A stretch of DNA of 64,000 bases from a virus, in the IMG/VR virus record IMGVR_UViG_3300031576_000001, positions 186,001 through 250,000 of that record; one strand, written 5' to 3'. Made by a program: the position numbers and the translations under genes. The notes beneath the pieces were generated by a model. The model was not told where the DNA came from. It searched no databases and saw only the letters and a list, made by a program, of their open reading frames with translations. Positions 17,092-26,367 of this stretch are shown in pieces; position 1 is the stretch's first letter; every line of letters starts with the position of its first letter.

Positions 17092-17817
17092 ATGCTTCGC
17101 GTAGCCGCTGTCCAAATGGCCCCCGTGTTCCTCAACAAGGAGGCTAACCTGATGAGCATGGACCGCCTGATGCGCCAAGCCAAGGGCAAGGCAGACCTGA
17201 TCGCCTTCCCCGAACTTTGTACCACTGGCTATAGCCTCATGAGTGACAAAGAGGCTCGCAGCGTGGCGGAACCTGTCGAGGGTCTAACTTTTCAAGCCAT
17301 GCTCAGGCTAGCCCGTGCCTACGACATGACCGTGGTGTGGGGCATGGTCATCGAAGAGAAGGGCAAGCTGTACAATGGTCAAGTCTATATTGAGCCCAAC
17401 GGCAAGTGGGAGAAGGTCTACAAAATTAACCGATTCGGGCAGGACTGGATCTGGGCTACTGCCGGCGACGAAAGCCCCCCGATCATTACCCTCGATGACG
17501 GTACCAAGGTAGGCTTGCTTATCTGCCGCGACGTGCGTGACAAGTGGGGCAGATCCGAGAAGACGCTCTACAGCAAGGGGGATGCTGATATAGTTGTGCT
17601 GTCAACGGCCTGGGGTGACGGTGGCTTCCCAGCGGTAGCCTGGATGGACTTTGCAGAGCAAAACAAGACGGCGCTCGTCGTTTCAAACCGTTACGGCAGA
17701 GAGCGCAACAACAACTTCGGGGAGGGTGGTGTATGCGTGATCTCAAAGGACGGCAAAGTCTCCTGTGAGGGGCTACGGTGGAACATGGACTGCATTGTGT
17801 ACGCCACCATTGACTAA
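17092..17817 (+). CDS. Carbon-nitrogen hydrolase (nitrilase superfamily)
   Basis: Encodes 241 residues, close to the usual family length. The catalytic triad is visible: E41 in AFPELCTTGY, K111 in VYKINRF and C145 in GLLICRDVRD. The opening LRVAAVQMAP is also typical. Members hydrolyse amides or nitriles; amidase, carbamoylase or the glutaminase part of NAD synthetase are possible. The substrate cannot be told from sequence. No NAD-synthetase domain is attached. Its start follows the previous stop by two bases, so it belongs to the same operon. Confidence 0.88.
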   Translation: MLRVAAVQMAPVFLNKEANLMSMDRLMRQAKGKADLIAFPELCTTGYSLMSDKEARSVAEPVEGLTFQAMLRLARAYDMTVVWGMVIEEKGKLYNGQVYIEPNGKWEKVYKINRFGQDWIWATAGDESPPIITLDDGTKVGLLICRDVRDKWGRSEKTLYSKGDADIVVLSTAWGDGGFPAVAWMDFAEQNKTALVVSNRYGRERNNNFGEGGVCVISKDGKVSCEGLRWNMDCIVYATID

Positions 17818-17840
17818 GACCCTCTTTGCCGTGAGACTTC

Positions 17841-18317
17841 ATGGACTTTCGAGATTGGCTACCTGGCCCTGGCGAGTACCTTCACGACACGGGCGCCAAG
17901 AATCGGTATGAGGAGCGCAGGAAGCTGTGGGCGTGGTCGTATTACGGGCGATACAAGCACGACCTACACTGGTTGCTTCACAATTGCGTGGTGCATCCCA
18001 AGCTAGGCGCCGCTGCTGTGCTTGATTGGTACATTGTTATCGCGCCGGGCAAGCTGAACGTGAGTAGGACGGACAACCGGATGACCAGGGCGGTACGTGA
18101 GCATGGTATCTCTTCGGCGTGGCTCCATAACCGGGACACCAGCCGAGAGACGGATGAGGACGTGGAGAAGCCCAAGGTCAAGGGCGTGGCCCGCACGGCG
18201 TGGTGGGTTCTGCACAACTGCGTAGCTCACCCTCTCATCGGATTGTTTCCGAAAGACTGGGCGTTTGCGCTACACGACCGGACAGCAGCCAAGATGGACG
18301 TGGACGGGTGGGTCTAG
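17841..18317 (+). CDS. Protein with two HNCVxHP repeats
   Basis: The 158-residue protein contains WLLHNCVVHPKLGA and WVLHNCVAHPLIGL about 75 residues apart, an internal duplication. The HNCVxHP motif recurs in short phage and bacterial proteins of unknown function. The paired His/Cys could bind a metal or an iron-sulphur cluster. The segment between repeats is charged. Confidence 0.65.
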   Translation: MDFRDWLPGPGEYLHDTGAKNRYEERRKLWAWSYYGRYKHDLHWLLHNCVVHPKLGAAAVLDWYIVIAPGKLNVSRTDNRMTRAVREHGISSAWLHNRDTSRETDEDVEKPKVKGVARTAWWVLHNCVAHPLIGLFPKDWAFALHDRTAAKMDVDGWV

Positions 18318-18335
18318 GAGACTCGACCCACTACG

Positions 18336-18353
18336 CCCTCTCTGCTAAGAGGG
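18336..18353 (+). repeat. Short hairpin CCCTCT-loop-AGAGGG
   Basis: A six-base-pair inverted repeat lies between the HNCVxHP gene and the ParB-like gene, ending two bases before ATG 18355. It may attenuate transcription or mask the start region. It also contains the abundant CCTCT/AGAGG word, so chance is possible. Confidence 0.35.
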
Positions 18354-18354
18354 C

Positions 18355-18981
18355 ATGGCCATGTGGGACTGTTCAATACCCAAGCCTACAAACCAGACGT
18401 TCTCTGACGCACACTCTTGCTTCTCCGTTCAAGAGCTTATCGACCTGAACCAGGACAACCCTGTCGAGGAACGCCCCATAACGGACTTCAACGGGGAGCT
18501 AGAGTGTAGCCCCTGGGGCAGCCTGTCTACCCTCCGCAAGTTCTTGCACCACGCCAACCGGGTCAACTGCGCGGACACGAGCCACCCCATCCTTGTCAAC
18601 CAAGAGGGCCTAGTGCTGGACGGGTTGCACCGACTGGCTTACGCCTTCTTGAAGGGGTACCAGACCGTGAGGGTCCGTGTGGTCACAAAGTACCCACCAA
18701 ATCTCTGGGAAGAGAAAGACCTGGCAAGGCTGGCAGCTTTTGGGCTGATTACCCTGTCTCAGATAGAGGCACGCATAGTGCCGCCCGTTCCGGTGACACA
18801 ACAGGGTAATCTTTGCCCCACCCTGTCTACGGTGTGCGCCTCTTTGCTCTGTGCGGTTACCAACCCCTCCGTTAAGAGGGACGCGCCCCAGGACGAGCCA
18901 GAGCCAGCGTTATGGGAGGTCAAGAGTGACCCCGTCGTCTCGGTTTCCTTTAGCCTTAATCGGCTTGGTGGTGTAGGCTAG
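18355..18981 (+). CDS. ParB/sulfiredoxin-fold domain protein
   Basis: Encodes 208 residues. The core HPILVNQEGLVLDGLHRLAYAF... around residues 82-105 is the ParB-like box II (DGxHRxxA), which binds nucleotide in ParB-type proteins. The C-terminal 60 residues are Pro/Cys-containing and not family-like. Phage copies often act as DNA-binding or modification accessories. The exact role is unknown. ATG 18361 is an alternative start. Confidence 0.7.
   Translation: MAMWDCSIPKPTNQTFSDAHSCFSVQELIDLNQDNPVEERPITDFNGELECSPWGSLSTLRKFLHHANRVNCADTSHPILVNQEGLVLDGLHRLAYAFLKGYQTVRVRVVTKYPPNLWEEKDLARLAAFGLITLSQIEARIVPPVPVTQQGNLCPTLSTVCASLLCAVTNPSVKRDAPQDEPEPALWEVKSDPVVSVSFSLNRLGGVG
18970..18979 (+). promoter_or_regulatory. 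Leaderless-type -10 box GGTGTAGGCT
   Basis: Ends six bases before ATG 18986 and overlaps the end of the upstream gene. It is identical in sequence to the box ahead of the methyltransferase at 31387. Confidence 0.6.
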
Positions 18982-18985
18982 GGGT

Positions 18986-20146
18986 ATGACCTACCCGAAC
19001 CTGGACGATAGATTTCAGCCGATCTACACCAAGCCCCTCACGGGGATTCCCACGGCAAAGCGTGCGCGAGCGGACGCTTCTAGCGCGGGGCTAGCGGGTC
19101 CAGCGCTAGACAGGGTGGTGAGGTTGGAGGGTGCAGAGAGGCACTGGGCGAGAACGACCGCTACCCTGGAAATGGCATTGTGGGCTGCTTTCTCGGTACG
19201 CCACCGGGACTGGCAAGAGGACACGGAGCACCGCAAGGGGTTTGCACGAGACGCGGCGAGCCTGGTCAGCGGGGGAGCCTCTGAGTTGCACTTCCTCACG
19301 GACGTGCTGGCGCTAGCCTGGGCGCACCTCACGTTGGACATCAACTACCACGGCGGCGGGAACGAGGACCAACCCGCCGTGCGCCTGCCCCCGTTCCGCT
19401 CTCTTGGGCTGGGCAAGTGGAACAAGATCGACACGGAGAGCTACGCCAGTGCCGGCAAGTCAGCCCTGGTCATCCTGGGCGAAGAGCTTGACGCTGAAGC
19501 CGAGAGGTACGCCCAAGAGGCGAGCGGGGCGACCGTTACTCAGTTTCAAGCCAGGGACGGTGAGTTGTACGTAGAGGTACGGGTAGGCTCCGTGCTTGCC
19601 GTGTCCACGCACGTTCCCCTGGCGTGGTACAGGGGGAGCGACCTCTGGGGGATTGACCCCTGGGTTGACCGTCTTTGCCTCGCCAAGCTGTCAGCCTGTC
19701 TCAAGTCTGGTTTCAAAGAGGGGATGTTGCCCTGGGCTACGTTGTACAACCGGCTGCAAGCCAGGCGCCGTGTCTTCCGGGCTGCACATTTCTGGTATGA
19801 CTTGCTGCAAAAGTTCCCCGAGTACATGGAGCCCGCCCGTACTGCTGAGCCTGGTTCGCCCCTTCACGCGGTGTGGCAGCTAGCGTGTTTGCCTTACGAG
19901 AGTGACCTCCTGGCGGCGGACCTGTGGCTCAAGAGTGTAGCCGAGGAGGGCGCTTCCATGTCACAAGCGCTAGCCTGGCTAGAGTCCCTCCACCACCTAG
20001 AGGGGGCTCTTGTCCCCCCGGACAGGGTAACCGACCATGACCTCAGTTTCCTCTCCAGCGCGTCTCCCTGCGAGGGTAGCCCAGCGTTACGCTGCAAAGA
20101 CGAAAGCCAAAGCGCCGCCGTCAGCCCCGGAGCCCACGGGGATTGA
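18986..20146 (+). CDS. Hypothetical protein, 386 aa
   Basis: ATG 18986 is fixed by the box at 18970-18979. The protein is mostly helical with many Trp and Tyr residues (AAHFWYDLLQKFPEYM) and no membrane segment or catalytic motif. It overlaps the next gene by about 110 bases in another frame. It precedes the group of tagged proteins and might be structural, which is a guess from position. Confidence 0.65.
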   Translation: MTYPNLDDRFQPIYTKPLTGIPTAKRARADASSAGLAGPALDRVVRLEGAERHWARTTATLEMALWAAFSVRHRDWQEDTEHRKGFARDAASLVSGGASELHFLTDVLALAWAHLTLDINYHGGGNEDQPAVRLPPFRSLGLGKWNKIDTESYASAGKSALVILGEELDAEAERYAQEASGATVTQFQARDGELYVEVRVGSVLAVSTHVPLAWYRGSDLWGIDPWVDRLCLAKLSACLKSGFKEGMLPWATLYNRLQARRRVFRAAHFWYDLLQKFPEYMEPARTAEPGSPLHAVWQLACLPYESDLLAADLWLKSVAEEGASMSQALAWLESLHHLEGALVPPDRVTDHDLSFLSSASPCEGSPALRCKDESQSAAVSPGAHGD

Positions 20147-21998
20147 GAAGGCAATCAAGGACGCCTTTGCTTCTCTGGGGGGCGAGTTGGGCTCTACGCT
20201 GGCTAGTGAGTTCGTCTCTGTTCTTGACAGCAAGCTAGAGAGCGCCCGTGAGCGTGTGCTCAACTTGTCTGCGAAGTCCTGGGCGGTGGCACGCAAGGGG
20301 ACAGAGACCTCCTCTTGGGAATCTGACGAGACAGGATACCACTACTCGGTCGAGCTAGACTACCCAGAGGTTGTAACGGCTACCGTGAAGGCGCCGTTGT
20401 CGTGGGACACACTAGTCACTGAGGTTGCCCAAGGGGTAGACACAAAGCACCGTGGTCTCGCCGTAGAAGTTATGCGTACCCCGGCAGTAAAAGCAGCTTG
20501 CCTCAAGGTGGCGGAAGAGCGGGTGGCGCTACAGACCATTGAAGCAGGAGAGCTACGGACCTCACCTCTGGGTGCGTCCGCGGTAGAGTTCGCTGAGGAC
20601 AAGTCACAAAGGTCCATCGACTCCGACGACGACCCCAACTACGAGATACCCTGGGGTAAGCACGAGATTACGGTACACGGGGGCAGCGTGACCGCAAAGC
20701 TAACCTCCTCTGGCGCGCTGGACGTACTCTTTACCGCGAGCGTCGGGCTAGAGGTTGAGTTTTTCTGGCCCGGTGACCGTGGGTACAACGATTGGTTACT
20801 TAGAGGCTCCCTGGCTTCTATCCCTCACAAACAGGGAGAAGCCATGCCCAAAGACGTTGACCGCTACCACGACGAAGTATTGAAAAGCAACCCTGACTAC
20901 TCAGAGGCTCAAGCATGGGCTACGGCGTGGTCAATTTTCTGCCGGAATAAAGACCCTGGGTCGGAGCACTGCAAGAAGCCCACGTCGGAGTACCTCTCAG
21001 GCAAAAATGCGGGGCTACTGGTCAGGGTCGCCTCTGCCTACCTCGACAAGCACGCAGCGCAAGACCCTGAGTATACCTCGCACCTCAAGCACTTCCTGGT
21101 AGCCCTGGACAAGGAGGTCAACAAGCTGGCGGGTCACCGAAGCGAGCCTTTGACGGTGACGACCAAGGACTTTGGTGGTGCGAGGGGTCTGCCGCGCGTC
21201 ATTGTCCAGGGACCGAAGGCACAGCACTACCTCTTCGTGGTCGAGAAAGGTAACCCCAAGAAAGCCTACGGGTGGCAAATTTCGCTGTGCGACGCAGAGA
21301 GCGGCGCCCCTCTGAAGGGTAAGAAGCCTGTGGGTACGCTGAACCCTCGCCCTGAGAAGCGCTGGGCAAAAGACCCCATTGGGTGGCACGACGCCTTTGC
21401 TAGCCTGCGGTCACTTGACCTTGACGCACTCTACGGCAAAGAGGACTTGACCGAGGAGGAGCTAGCCCCTGGGTCTACACGGTGGGACGCCCTTGAGGAG
21501 CTACCTCCCATGGAGACTGAGATTCCTGGGGACGACGCTAGCTGGTCTGACCTGGAACAAGTCAAGAATGCAGCAAAAGCTAAACCGTCTAGCAAGTGGA
21601 AAGACCTTGGCAGCTACAGTCGCGAGGCCACAGCGGTTGAAGAGGCTATTGCTAGTCTGGACGCGGTAGAGAAGGAAGTGAGCCAGGGTATCGAAGAGGC
21701 TACCTCCAAGCTCAGACCTACGTGGGTTGGGGACGCAAAGAAAGTGGTGGGTGAGGTTTACAACAAGCTCCAAGCTGCCTTGAGGAGTGCGGACTTGACG
21801 TTGGGGGCTATGGGTCCAGCACTCCGAAAGTTGCCCCTACACTCCAAGCTAACCCAAGAGGCTGTCGCCATGGTGTCTACTCTGGAGAGCGCGGTTACGC
21901 GGCTCACCGCAGTGCGAGCGGCTTTGAGTCGTGCCACGGTTGGGGACACCCCGGCGGTAGAAGCTGCTTTGGCAAAGACAAAAGCACTTCTAGGTTAG
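20037..21998 (+). CDS. Large modular protein with N-terminal and internal RVAxRY-like motifs and a PGSEHC module
   Basis: Encodes 653 residues. The N-terminus MTSVSSPARLPARVAQRYAA carries the RVAxRY motif. Around residues 270-320 lies MPKDVDRYHDEV...AQAWATAWSIFC...KDPGSEHC, a module widespread in large-phage proteins. It is followed directly by a second motif copy, LLVRVASAYLDK, near residue 330. The C-terminal third is acidic then helical and probably coiled. The repeated motif suggests a modular or processed polyprotein. Function unknown. The start overlaps the preceding gene by 110 bases; the motif position supports ATG 20037. Confidence 0.75.
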   Translation: MTSVSSPARLPARVAQRYAAKTKAKAPPSAPEPTGIEKAIKDAFASLGGELGSTLASEFVSVLDSKLESARERVLNLSAKSWAVARKGTETSSWESDETGYHYSVELDYPEVVTATVKAPLSWDTLVTEVAQGVDTKHRGLAVEVMRTPAVKAACLKVAEERVALQTIEAGELRTSPLGASAVEFAEDKSQRSIDSDDDPNYEIPWGKHEITVHGGSVTAKLTSSGALDVLFTASVGLEVEFFWPGDRGYNDWLLRGSLASIPHKQGEAMPKDVDRYHDEVLKSNPDYSEAQAWATAWSIFCRNKDPGSEHCKKPTSEYLSGKNAGLLVRVASAYLDKHAAQDPEYTSHLKHFLVALDKEVNKLAGHRSEPLTVTTKDFGGARGLPRVIVQGPKAQHYLFVVEKGNPKKAYGWQISLCDAESGAPLKGKKPVGTLNPRPEKRWAKDPIGWHDAFASLRSLDLDALYGKEDLTEEELAPGSTRWDALEELPPMETEIPGDDASWSDLEQVKNAAKAKPSSKWKDLGSYSREATAVEEAIASLDAVEKEVSQGIEEATSKLRPTWVGDAKKVVGEVYNKLQAALRSADLTLGAMGPALRKLPLHSKLTQEAVAMVSTLESAVTRLTAVRAALSRATVGDTPAVEAALAKTKALLG

Positions 21999-22006
21999 AA
22001 CACGCC

Positions 22007-23440
22007 ATGCTTTCCGAGAGAGTCGCGACCCGTTACCGTTGTGCGCAGCTAGCCAAGACGGCGGGCAGTGACCTTTGGGCGTCCGTGGTAGCCGCCCTGA
22101 CCCAAGCGGCTAGCGAGGCTAGTGCTTTGAAGGGCGCCGAGCCTGACACTGAGGAGGGTAAGCGTACTCTGCTCAACATGGTTCTACTGGGGACCGGGAA
22201 GCCCCTAGCCTCCTTGGCGGAAAACCCTACCTTCGTAAAGTGGGTCACGCTAGGTTTCCCTTCGGGTCAGGGTGCGGCTACGCTTGAGCAACTCACCGCC
22301 CTTTACGAGAACGCTAGGGAGGAAGCCAAAGCGGTACGCAATGGCGACCCAGTGTTTGAGTTCCGGCAAGCCGTGACCGCCTTTGAGCGCGTGGTCAATG
22401 ACCTCTTGGCAGAGCTAGCGCCTGAGCGTTTGACCTACCAAGGCTTTACGGTCACCAACTATGACCACATGAGCGATGCCGTGGTCCGTGGGCTCCTAGA
22501 GGGTGTGGATTACGTGGTAGCCCTGTTCAAGCGCAGAGGGCTAGAGAAGCTGTTGCACTCTGGGGTAACCGAGATTCACCTGGATATTGAGAACTACATT
22601 AGCGACAAACCTAGCACTCTAGGGCACTACCGTCCTTCTCAGAGGGCGATCCATATGTACCCTAATGGGCTCAGAATAGCCAACACCCCCAGAATGCTGA
22701 GCAAGTGGGTCAACGAGATATTCCTGCATGAGTTTGGGCATTACATTCACCTGGCGTACCTGCCCAAAGAAGCCATGGAGGCGTGGAACGCTACGTGGGA
22801 CGATTTCAAGGTCAAGTGTGAGGTTTTTACACAGGCGACCACAAACATTAGCGTGGAGGAACGTGCGCTATTCTGGTCATTGTTGCAGAAGAATGGCTAT
22901 CAACCGTCCAAGGTAGCACCCAAACTGAAGCCTTTCCTCAGATTGAAATTTGGTGCGTGGCTACGCCAGTACTACTCTGGTCCCCTCATTACAGCGGGGC
23001 AGTTCAAGCTGACCGAGAAGGGTAAGAACTTCTTTGCCCTCTTTGTGGACCCTGAGAAGTACATGCTGGAAGAGCGCGGTTACTATGTGGACGAGCCAGG
23101 GTACGCCAAGGAGTATCAGAAGCTAGAGCGTACCAGACTGACGGACATAGGACTCGTTAGCCCTTCGACCTTCCCGATCCCCAACGAAACGGTAGAAGAG
23201 ATCAAGAAGGCCAACCCTGAGCTAAAGGCTGAGGTTTCAGCGGAGCTAGACAAGTTGCAACCCGTATCGACCTACGGGCGCACCGACGAGATGGAGGACT
23301 TTGCAGAAGCCTTCGTGGCTTTCGTAGGGGCGCCTGAGAAGCTAACCCACATGGCGAAGTTCCGTATGCAGCGGGCGCTCTCTCTTGCTGGGCTGTACGG
23401 CAAAGAGGTCATGAAGCTAGCCCAGCACCCTGAGCAGTGA
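22007..23440 (+). CDS. Zinc metalloprotease-like protein 1 (HEFGH) with N-terminal RVAxRY motif
   Basis: Encodes 477 residues starting MLSERVATRYRCAQLA. HEFGH at residues 241-245 is a gluzincin-type HExxH site, and EDFAEAFVAF about 190 residues later supplies a likely third zinc ligand. A region before the site (RRGLEKLLHSGVTEI) aligns with similar regions in the two following genes, so the three are paralogues. Possible roles are maturation of phage proteins or attack on host proteins. The TAGGTT ending ten bases before ATG resembles the genome's -10 box and overlaps the previous stop. Confidence 0.8.
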   Translation: MLSERVATRYRCAQLAKTAGSDLWASVVAALTQAASEASALKGAEPDTEEGKRTLLNMVLLGTGKPLASLAENPTFVKWVTLGFPSGQGAATLEQLTALYENAREEAKAVRNGDPVFEFRQAVTAFERVVNDLLAELAPERLTYQGFTVTNYDHMSDAVVRGLLEGVDYVVALFKRRGLEKLLHSGVTEIHLDIENYISDKPSTLGHYRPSQRAIHMYPNGLRIANTPRMLSKWVNEIFLHEFGHYIHLAYLPKEAMEAWNATWDDFKVKCEVFTQATTNISVEERALFWSLLQKNGYQPSKVAPKLKPFLRLKFGAWLRQYYSGPLITAGQFKLTEKGKNFFALFVDPEKYMLEERGYYVDEPGYAKEYQKLERTRLTDIGLVSPSTFPIPNETVEEIKKANPELKAEVSAELDKLQPVSTYGRTDEMEDFAEAFVAFVGAPEKLTHMAKFRMQRALSLAGLYGKEVMKLAQHPEQ

Positions 23441-25126
23441 GGGATTCTCATCAGGCGCGAGGCTGGACAGCACGGACCTGAAACTCTCTAGCTGGTCTCT
23501 GTTGAGGCTCTCCTCCATGACGTAACGCTCAAAGACTTCTGCAAAGGCTTCCTCGATTGAGCCTGCCCCGTAATCAGACACGGCACTGACGGGCTTGATC
23601 TCACCTTGCGTGTCGGATACCTTGTCAAGATACTGGGTAACGAGAAGGTAAGCGTCCCAATGGTCCTTGCTCCAATCCAGGTACCACCTCGTTACACTCA
23701 AAGAGGCGAGTTCCTCCTTGCTGTAGAGCGCTATACCCTCCAGTGTGGCGAGGGTGCTGTAGATTGCGGTCTCAGCCTCCGAGAAGTCTACCCCGGGTAC
23801 GGTGGGTAGTATAGCTCTCAGGCTTCTCTCAAAGGCGTCCCTCAGTCCGTCTAGCTGCGAAACCAATGCTTTCAACAAGTCATCGCCCTCTTGGAAGAGC
23901 AGCTTGTAAATCTGAGTCTGAAAACTGTCAAATGCCTGTTGGGCTTCTTTCTTGACCTTACCTATATTGACAAGGGGAGCCTCTGGGTTGTACCTAACGC
24001 GGTATGGTCCAGAGGGGTACTCCCTGGTTTTCTCAGAGGTATTGGTGCGTACTAGGTCATTGAACCGAGCGCGTTGGTCTGACCGCATAAACTTGTACCA
24101 ATAACGGTGCCCCATTTCGTGAACAATGGTGTCCACCACCGATTGTCGAGGGGGTATGGTGAGCTTTACCGTGTCATCACCATCGTGGTACGTGCCTGCT
24201 GTACTCTCCAAAGAAGTGTAACCGTATTGCTGGTACGCCTCTTGAGCCGCGGGGCTCAGCTTGTCGTAGGACGTGCTACCTAGAAAGAACACCCCATACC
24301 ACAACTTGCCAAAACCCTTACGCTCCAAGAGAGACTTGGCTTCCATGAAGTATTGTGCGTAGGCTTCAGCGTTCGCTATCAGCTCAACCCCATAGCCCTC
24401 TTTGACGATGACTCTCAGTTTGCCAATGCTGAAGTCACGGTACCAGAGTAGGTCACCCTCCTCTTTGGCCTTCTCCGTATATTTAGCTGCCAGGATCTTG
24501 TAAATAAAATCAATCCTGGCGGGCACGTCCACCACGCGAGGGTGCTTCACCTTGACCCAGAGGCGCGGTATGGCGTTCTCGACCATGGCACGAGCCTTGG
24601 CGTTCAGGTTGTACAACCAAGGCTCGTCCTCCTTGACAAGCGCGTCCTTGTCCTCTTGGGGCATTCTGTTGGCTAGCCGGCTGGCCGTCGCCAGCAAAGC
24701 CGGTATGTCTACGTCAGGGTAGCTCTTTAGTTGAGCCGGTACGTTTCGACCGTAGACCTTCCAAGAGGCGTCTTCGATCAGGCGCCGGAACAGGCTGGCT
24801 AGCTTGGCGCTGGGCGAGTTATCGCCCTTGTACGGGATGGTCGCTAGCTTGGCGTCAAAGGCTAGCTGTCGTTTGTTAGCCTCCTCTAGGTCGTCGCGTA
24901 TGTCCTTGACGTACTCCTTGACAGCTTGCGCGGCTACCGGGTGGAGCCCCATCGCCTTTAGCTCGCGCTCAAAGGTCTCTAGCCAGTAGTAAAGGTCATG
25001 GATGTAGCTGAACGTATTCTTGTTCTTCAAGCCCTCGACAAGCTCTTTCTTCTTGGCTTGGAAGAACTTGATCGGCACAAAGCCGGCGTGTTTGGCGCGA
25101 TACCTGGCGACAAGACGGTCAATCAT
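23417..25126 (-). CDS. Zinc metalloprotease-like protein 2 (HEMGH) with N-terminal RVAxRY-like motif
   Basis: Encodes 569 residues on the opposite strand, starting MIDRLVARYRAKHAG. HEMGH lies at residues 336-340 (DTIVHEMGHRYWYKFM), and SIEEAFAEVFERYVM near the C-terminus gives the third ligand. RKGFGKLWYGVFFL upstream of the active site matches RSGFPQVCYGPVFI in the next gene. The 3' end overlaps the first protease gene by 24 bases. The long N-terminal helical region may be a binding or pro-domain. Confidence 0.8.
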   Translation of the reverse strand: MIDRLVARYRAKHAGFVPIKFFQAKKKELVEGLKNKNTFSYIHDLYYWLETFERELKAMGLHPVAAQAVKEYVKDIRDDLEEANKRQLAFDAKLATIPYKGDNSPSAKLASLFRRLIEDASWKVYGRNVPAQLKSYPDVDIPALLATASRLANRMPQEDKDALVKEDEPWLYNLNAKARAMVENAIPRLWVKVKHPRVVDVPARIDFIYKILAAKYTEKAKEEGDLLWYRDFSIGKLRVIVKEGYGVELIANAEAYAQYFMEAKSLLERKGFGKLWYGVFFLGSTSYDKLSPAAQEAYQQYGYTSLESTAGTYHDGDDTVKLTIPPRQSVVDTIVHEMGHRYWYKFMRSDQRARFNDLVRTNTSEKTREYPSGPYRVRYNPEAPLVNIGKVKKEAQQAFDSFQTQIYKLLFQEGDDLLKALVSQLDGLRDAFERSLRAILPTVPGVDFSEAETAIYSTLATLEGIALYSKEELASLSVTRWYLDWSKDHWDAYLLVTQYLDKVSDTQGEIKPVSAVSDYGAGSIEEAFAEVFERYVMEESLNRDQLESFRSVLSSLAPDENPSLLRVLG

Positions 25127-25152
25127 GGTGGTAGCCCGGTGTATAAGGCGGG

Positions 25153-25158
25153 TAGACT
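25153..25158 (+). promoter_or_regulatory. Possible -10 box TAGACT
   Basis: The same GGCGGGTAGACT context occurs ahead of the methyltransferase start at 29416. Here it lies 30 bases upstream of ATG 25189, implying a short leader. Confidence 0.4.
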
Positions 25159-25188
25159 AAGAGCCCTCTTTTCCACAGGTTCTTCTGT

Positions 25189-26367
25189 ATGACCGTCAAG
25201 CAAGCCGCCTCTATGGGTGACCCCGCGGTACTTCTATCGCAACTTTCCAGTCTTAGCTTCGACCTGGACCGCAACGTGGCGGATCTCAAGGAGTACCACG
25301 CCAAGCTAGAGCGCCGCGACCCAGACCGTTACCGTAACAGTTCTATCGTAGATGCTGCTTGGAAGCAATTCGGAGACATTCTCGGGTCACGTAAGGTGCG
25401 CGACCTTGGTTTTGCGCTCCTACAGGATTACGATATGACGGTAGCCCACCGAAAGGCTGTCGAGGTGGGGGTACACTTGCTCAGTCACGGCGCCCGTCCC
25501 AAGGCGCCAAGGACGGGTGACCGCGCGTTGGCAATGGCTAGCTTCGTCTTGGACCGGTGCATCACGGTGCAGAACCTTCTCAGCTCCGCAAAGGTGGTCA
25601 TTGAGTCAGGCAAGAAGCACAGCACAGAGGGTGTGGGTGCTACAGCCAACGCAACGAAGTTTCCCGCAGGCAGCTTCACAGTAGTCAACTCTGGCGGGTT
25701 CCCTGAGAAGACCATCAGAACGGTCGTGGACCTTGTAAAGAAGGCGGACCAGGCTCTAAAGCGCAGTGGATTCCCGCAGGTTTGCTATGGCCCCGTGTTC
25801 ATCACGAAGACAGTGGGTCGCTCGTCCAGTGTGCTGGCGTTCTACGATCTGAAGACGGATGATATGTACGTCCGCGCTAACCTGAAAGGCTCGGGCAACA
25901 GCATCCTCCTGAACTTCTTGCATGAGGTAGGGCACCGCTTTGACTTCAAGTTTCTAAAGGATAACCAGGGTAAGCAACGCCTCTACAATGAGGTTTCCAG
26001 GCAAGAGGGTCAACGTGAATTTATCGCACCCATCGTGGGTACACAGTTCAAAGACCACAAAGGTCTGAACTGGGAGGTTCTACGTGTAAGCGGCTCTTCC
26101 CTCTATGTGCAAGACGCAGAGGGGCGCACGGGGACAATGAGTGTGCGTGGGTACTATGAGCAGACCGGCAAACTAAGGGACACGGCTAACCCTAAGCACC
26201 TTGGGTTTGTGTCTGCTTATGCCAAGACTGACCCCGATGAGAACTTCGCTGAAATGTTCTCTCTGTACTGTGATGATACGCTCCCCGTCATGCAAAGCCT
26301 CTCCTTTGAGGAAGTGTGCTTTGGTAAGCAGGACACGTCACGCAAGACCGCGTTAGCTCAGAGCTAA
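25189..26367 (+). CDS. Zinc metalloprotease-like protein 3 (HEVGH)
   Basis: Encodes 392 residues. HEVGH at residues 245-249 (LNFLHEVGHRFDFKFL) and ENFAEMFSLYC near the C-terminus form the metallopeptidase site. It is the shortest of the three paralogues and lacks the RVAxRY-like N-terminus seen in the other two. It is transcribed divergently from protease 2, with 62 bases between starts. ATG 25213 is an alternative start. Confidence 0.8.
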   Translation: MTVKQAASMGDPAVLLSQLSSLSFDLDRNVADLKEYHAKLERRDPDRYRNSSIVDAAWKQFGDILGSRKVRDLGFALLQDYDMTVAHRKAVEVGVHLLSHGARPKAPRTGDRALAMASFVLDRCITVQNLLSSAKVVIESGKKHSTEGVGATANATKFPAGSFTVVNSGGFPEKTIRTVVDLVKKADQALKRSGFPQVCYGPVFITKTVGRSSSVLAFYDLKTDDMYVRANLKGSGNSILLNFLHEVGHRFDFKFLKDNQGKQRLYNEVSRQEGQREFIAPIVGTQFKDHKGLNWEVLRVSGSSLYVQDAEGRTGTMSVRGYYEQTGKLRDTANPKHLGFVSAYAKTDPDENFAEMFSLYCDDTLPVMQSLSFEEVCFGKQDTSRKTALAQS

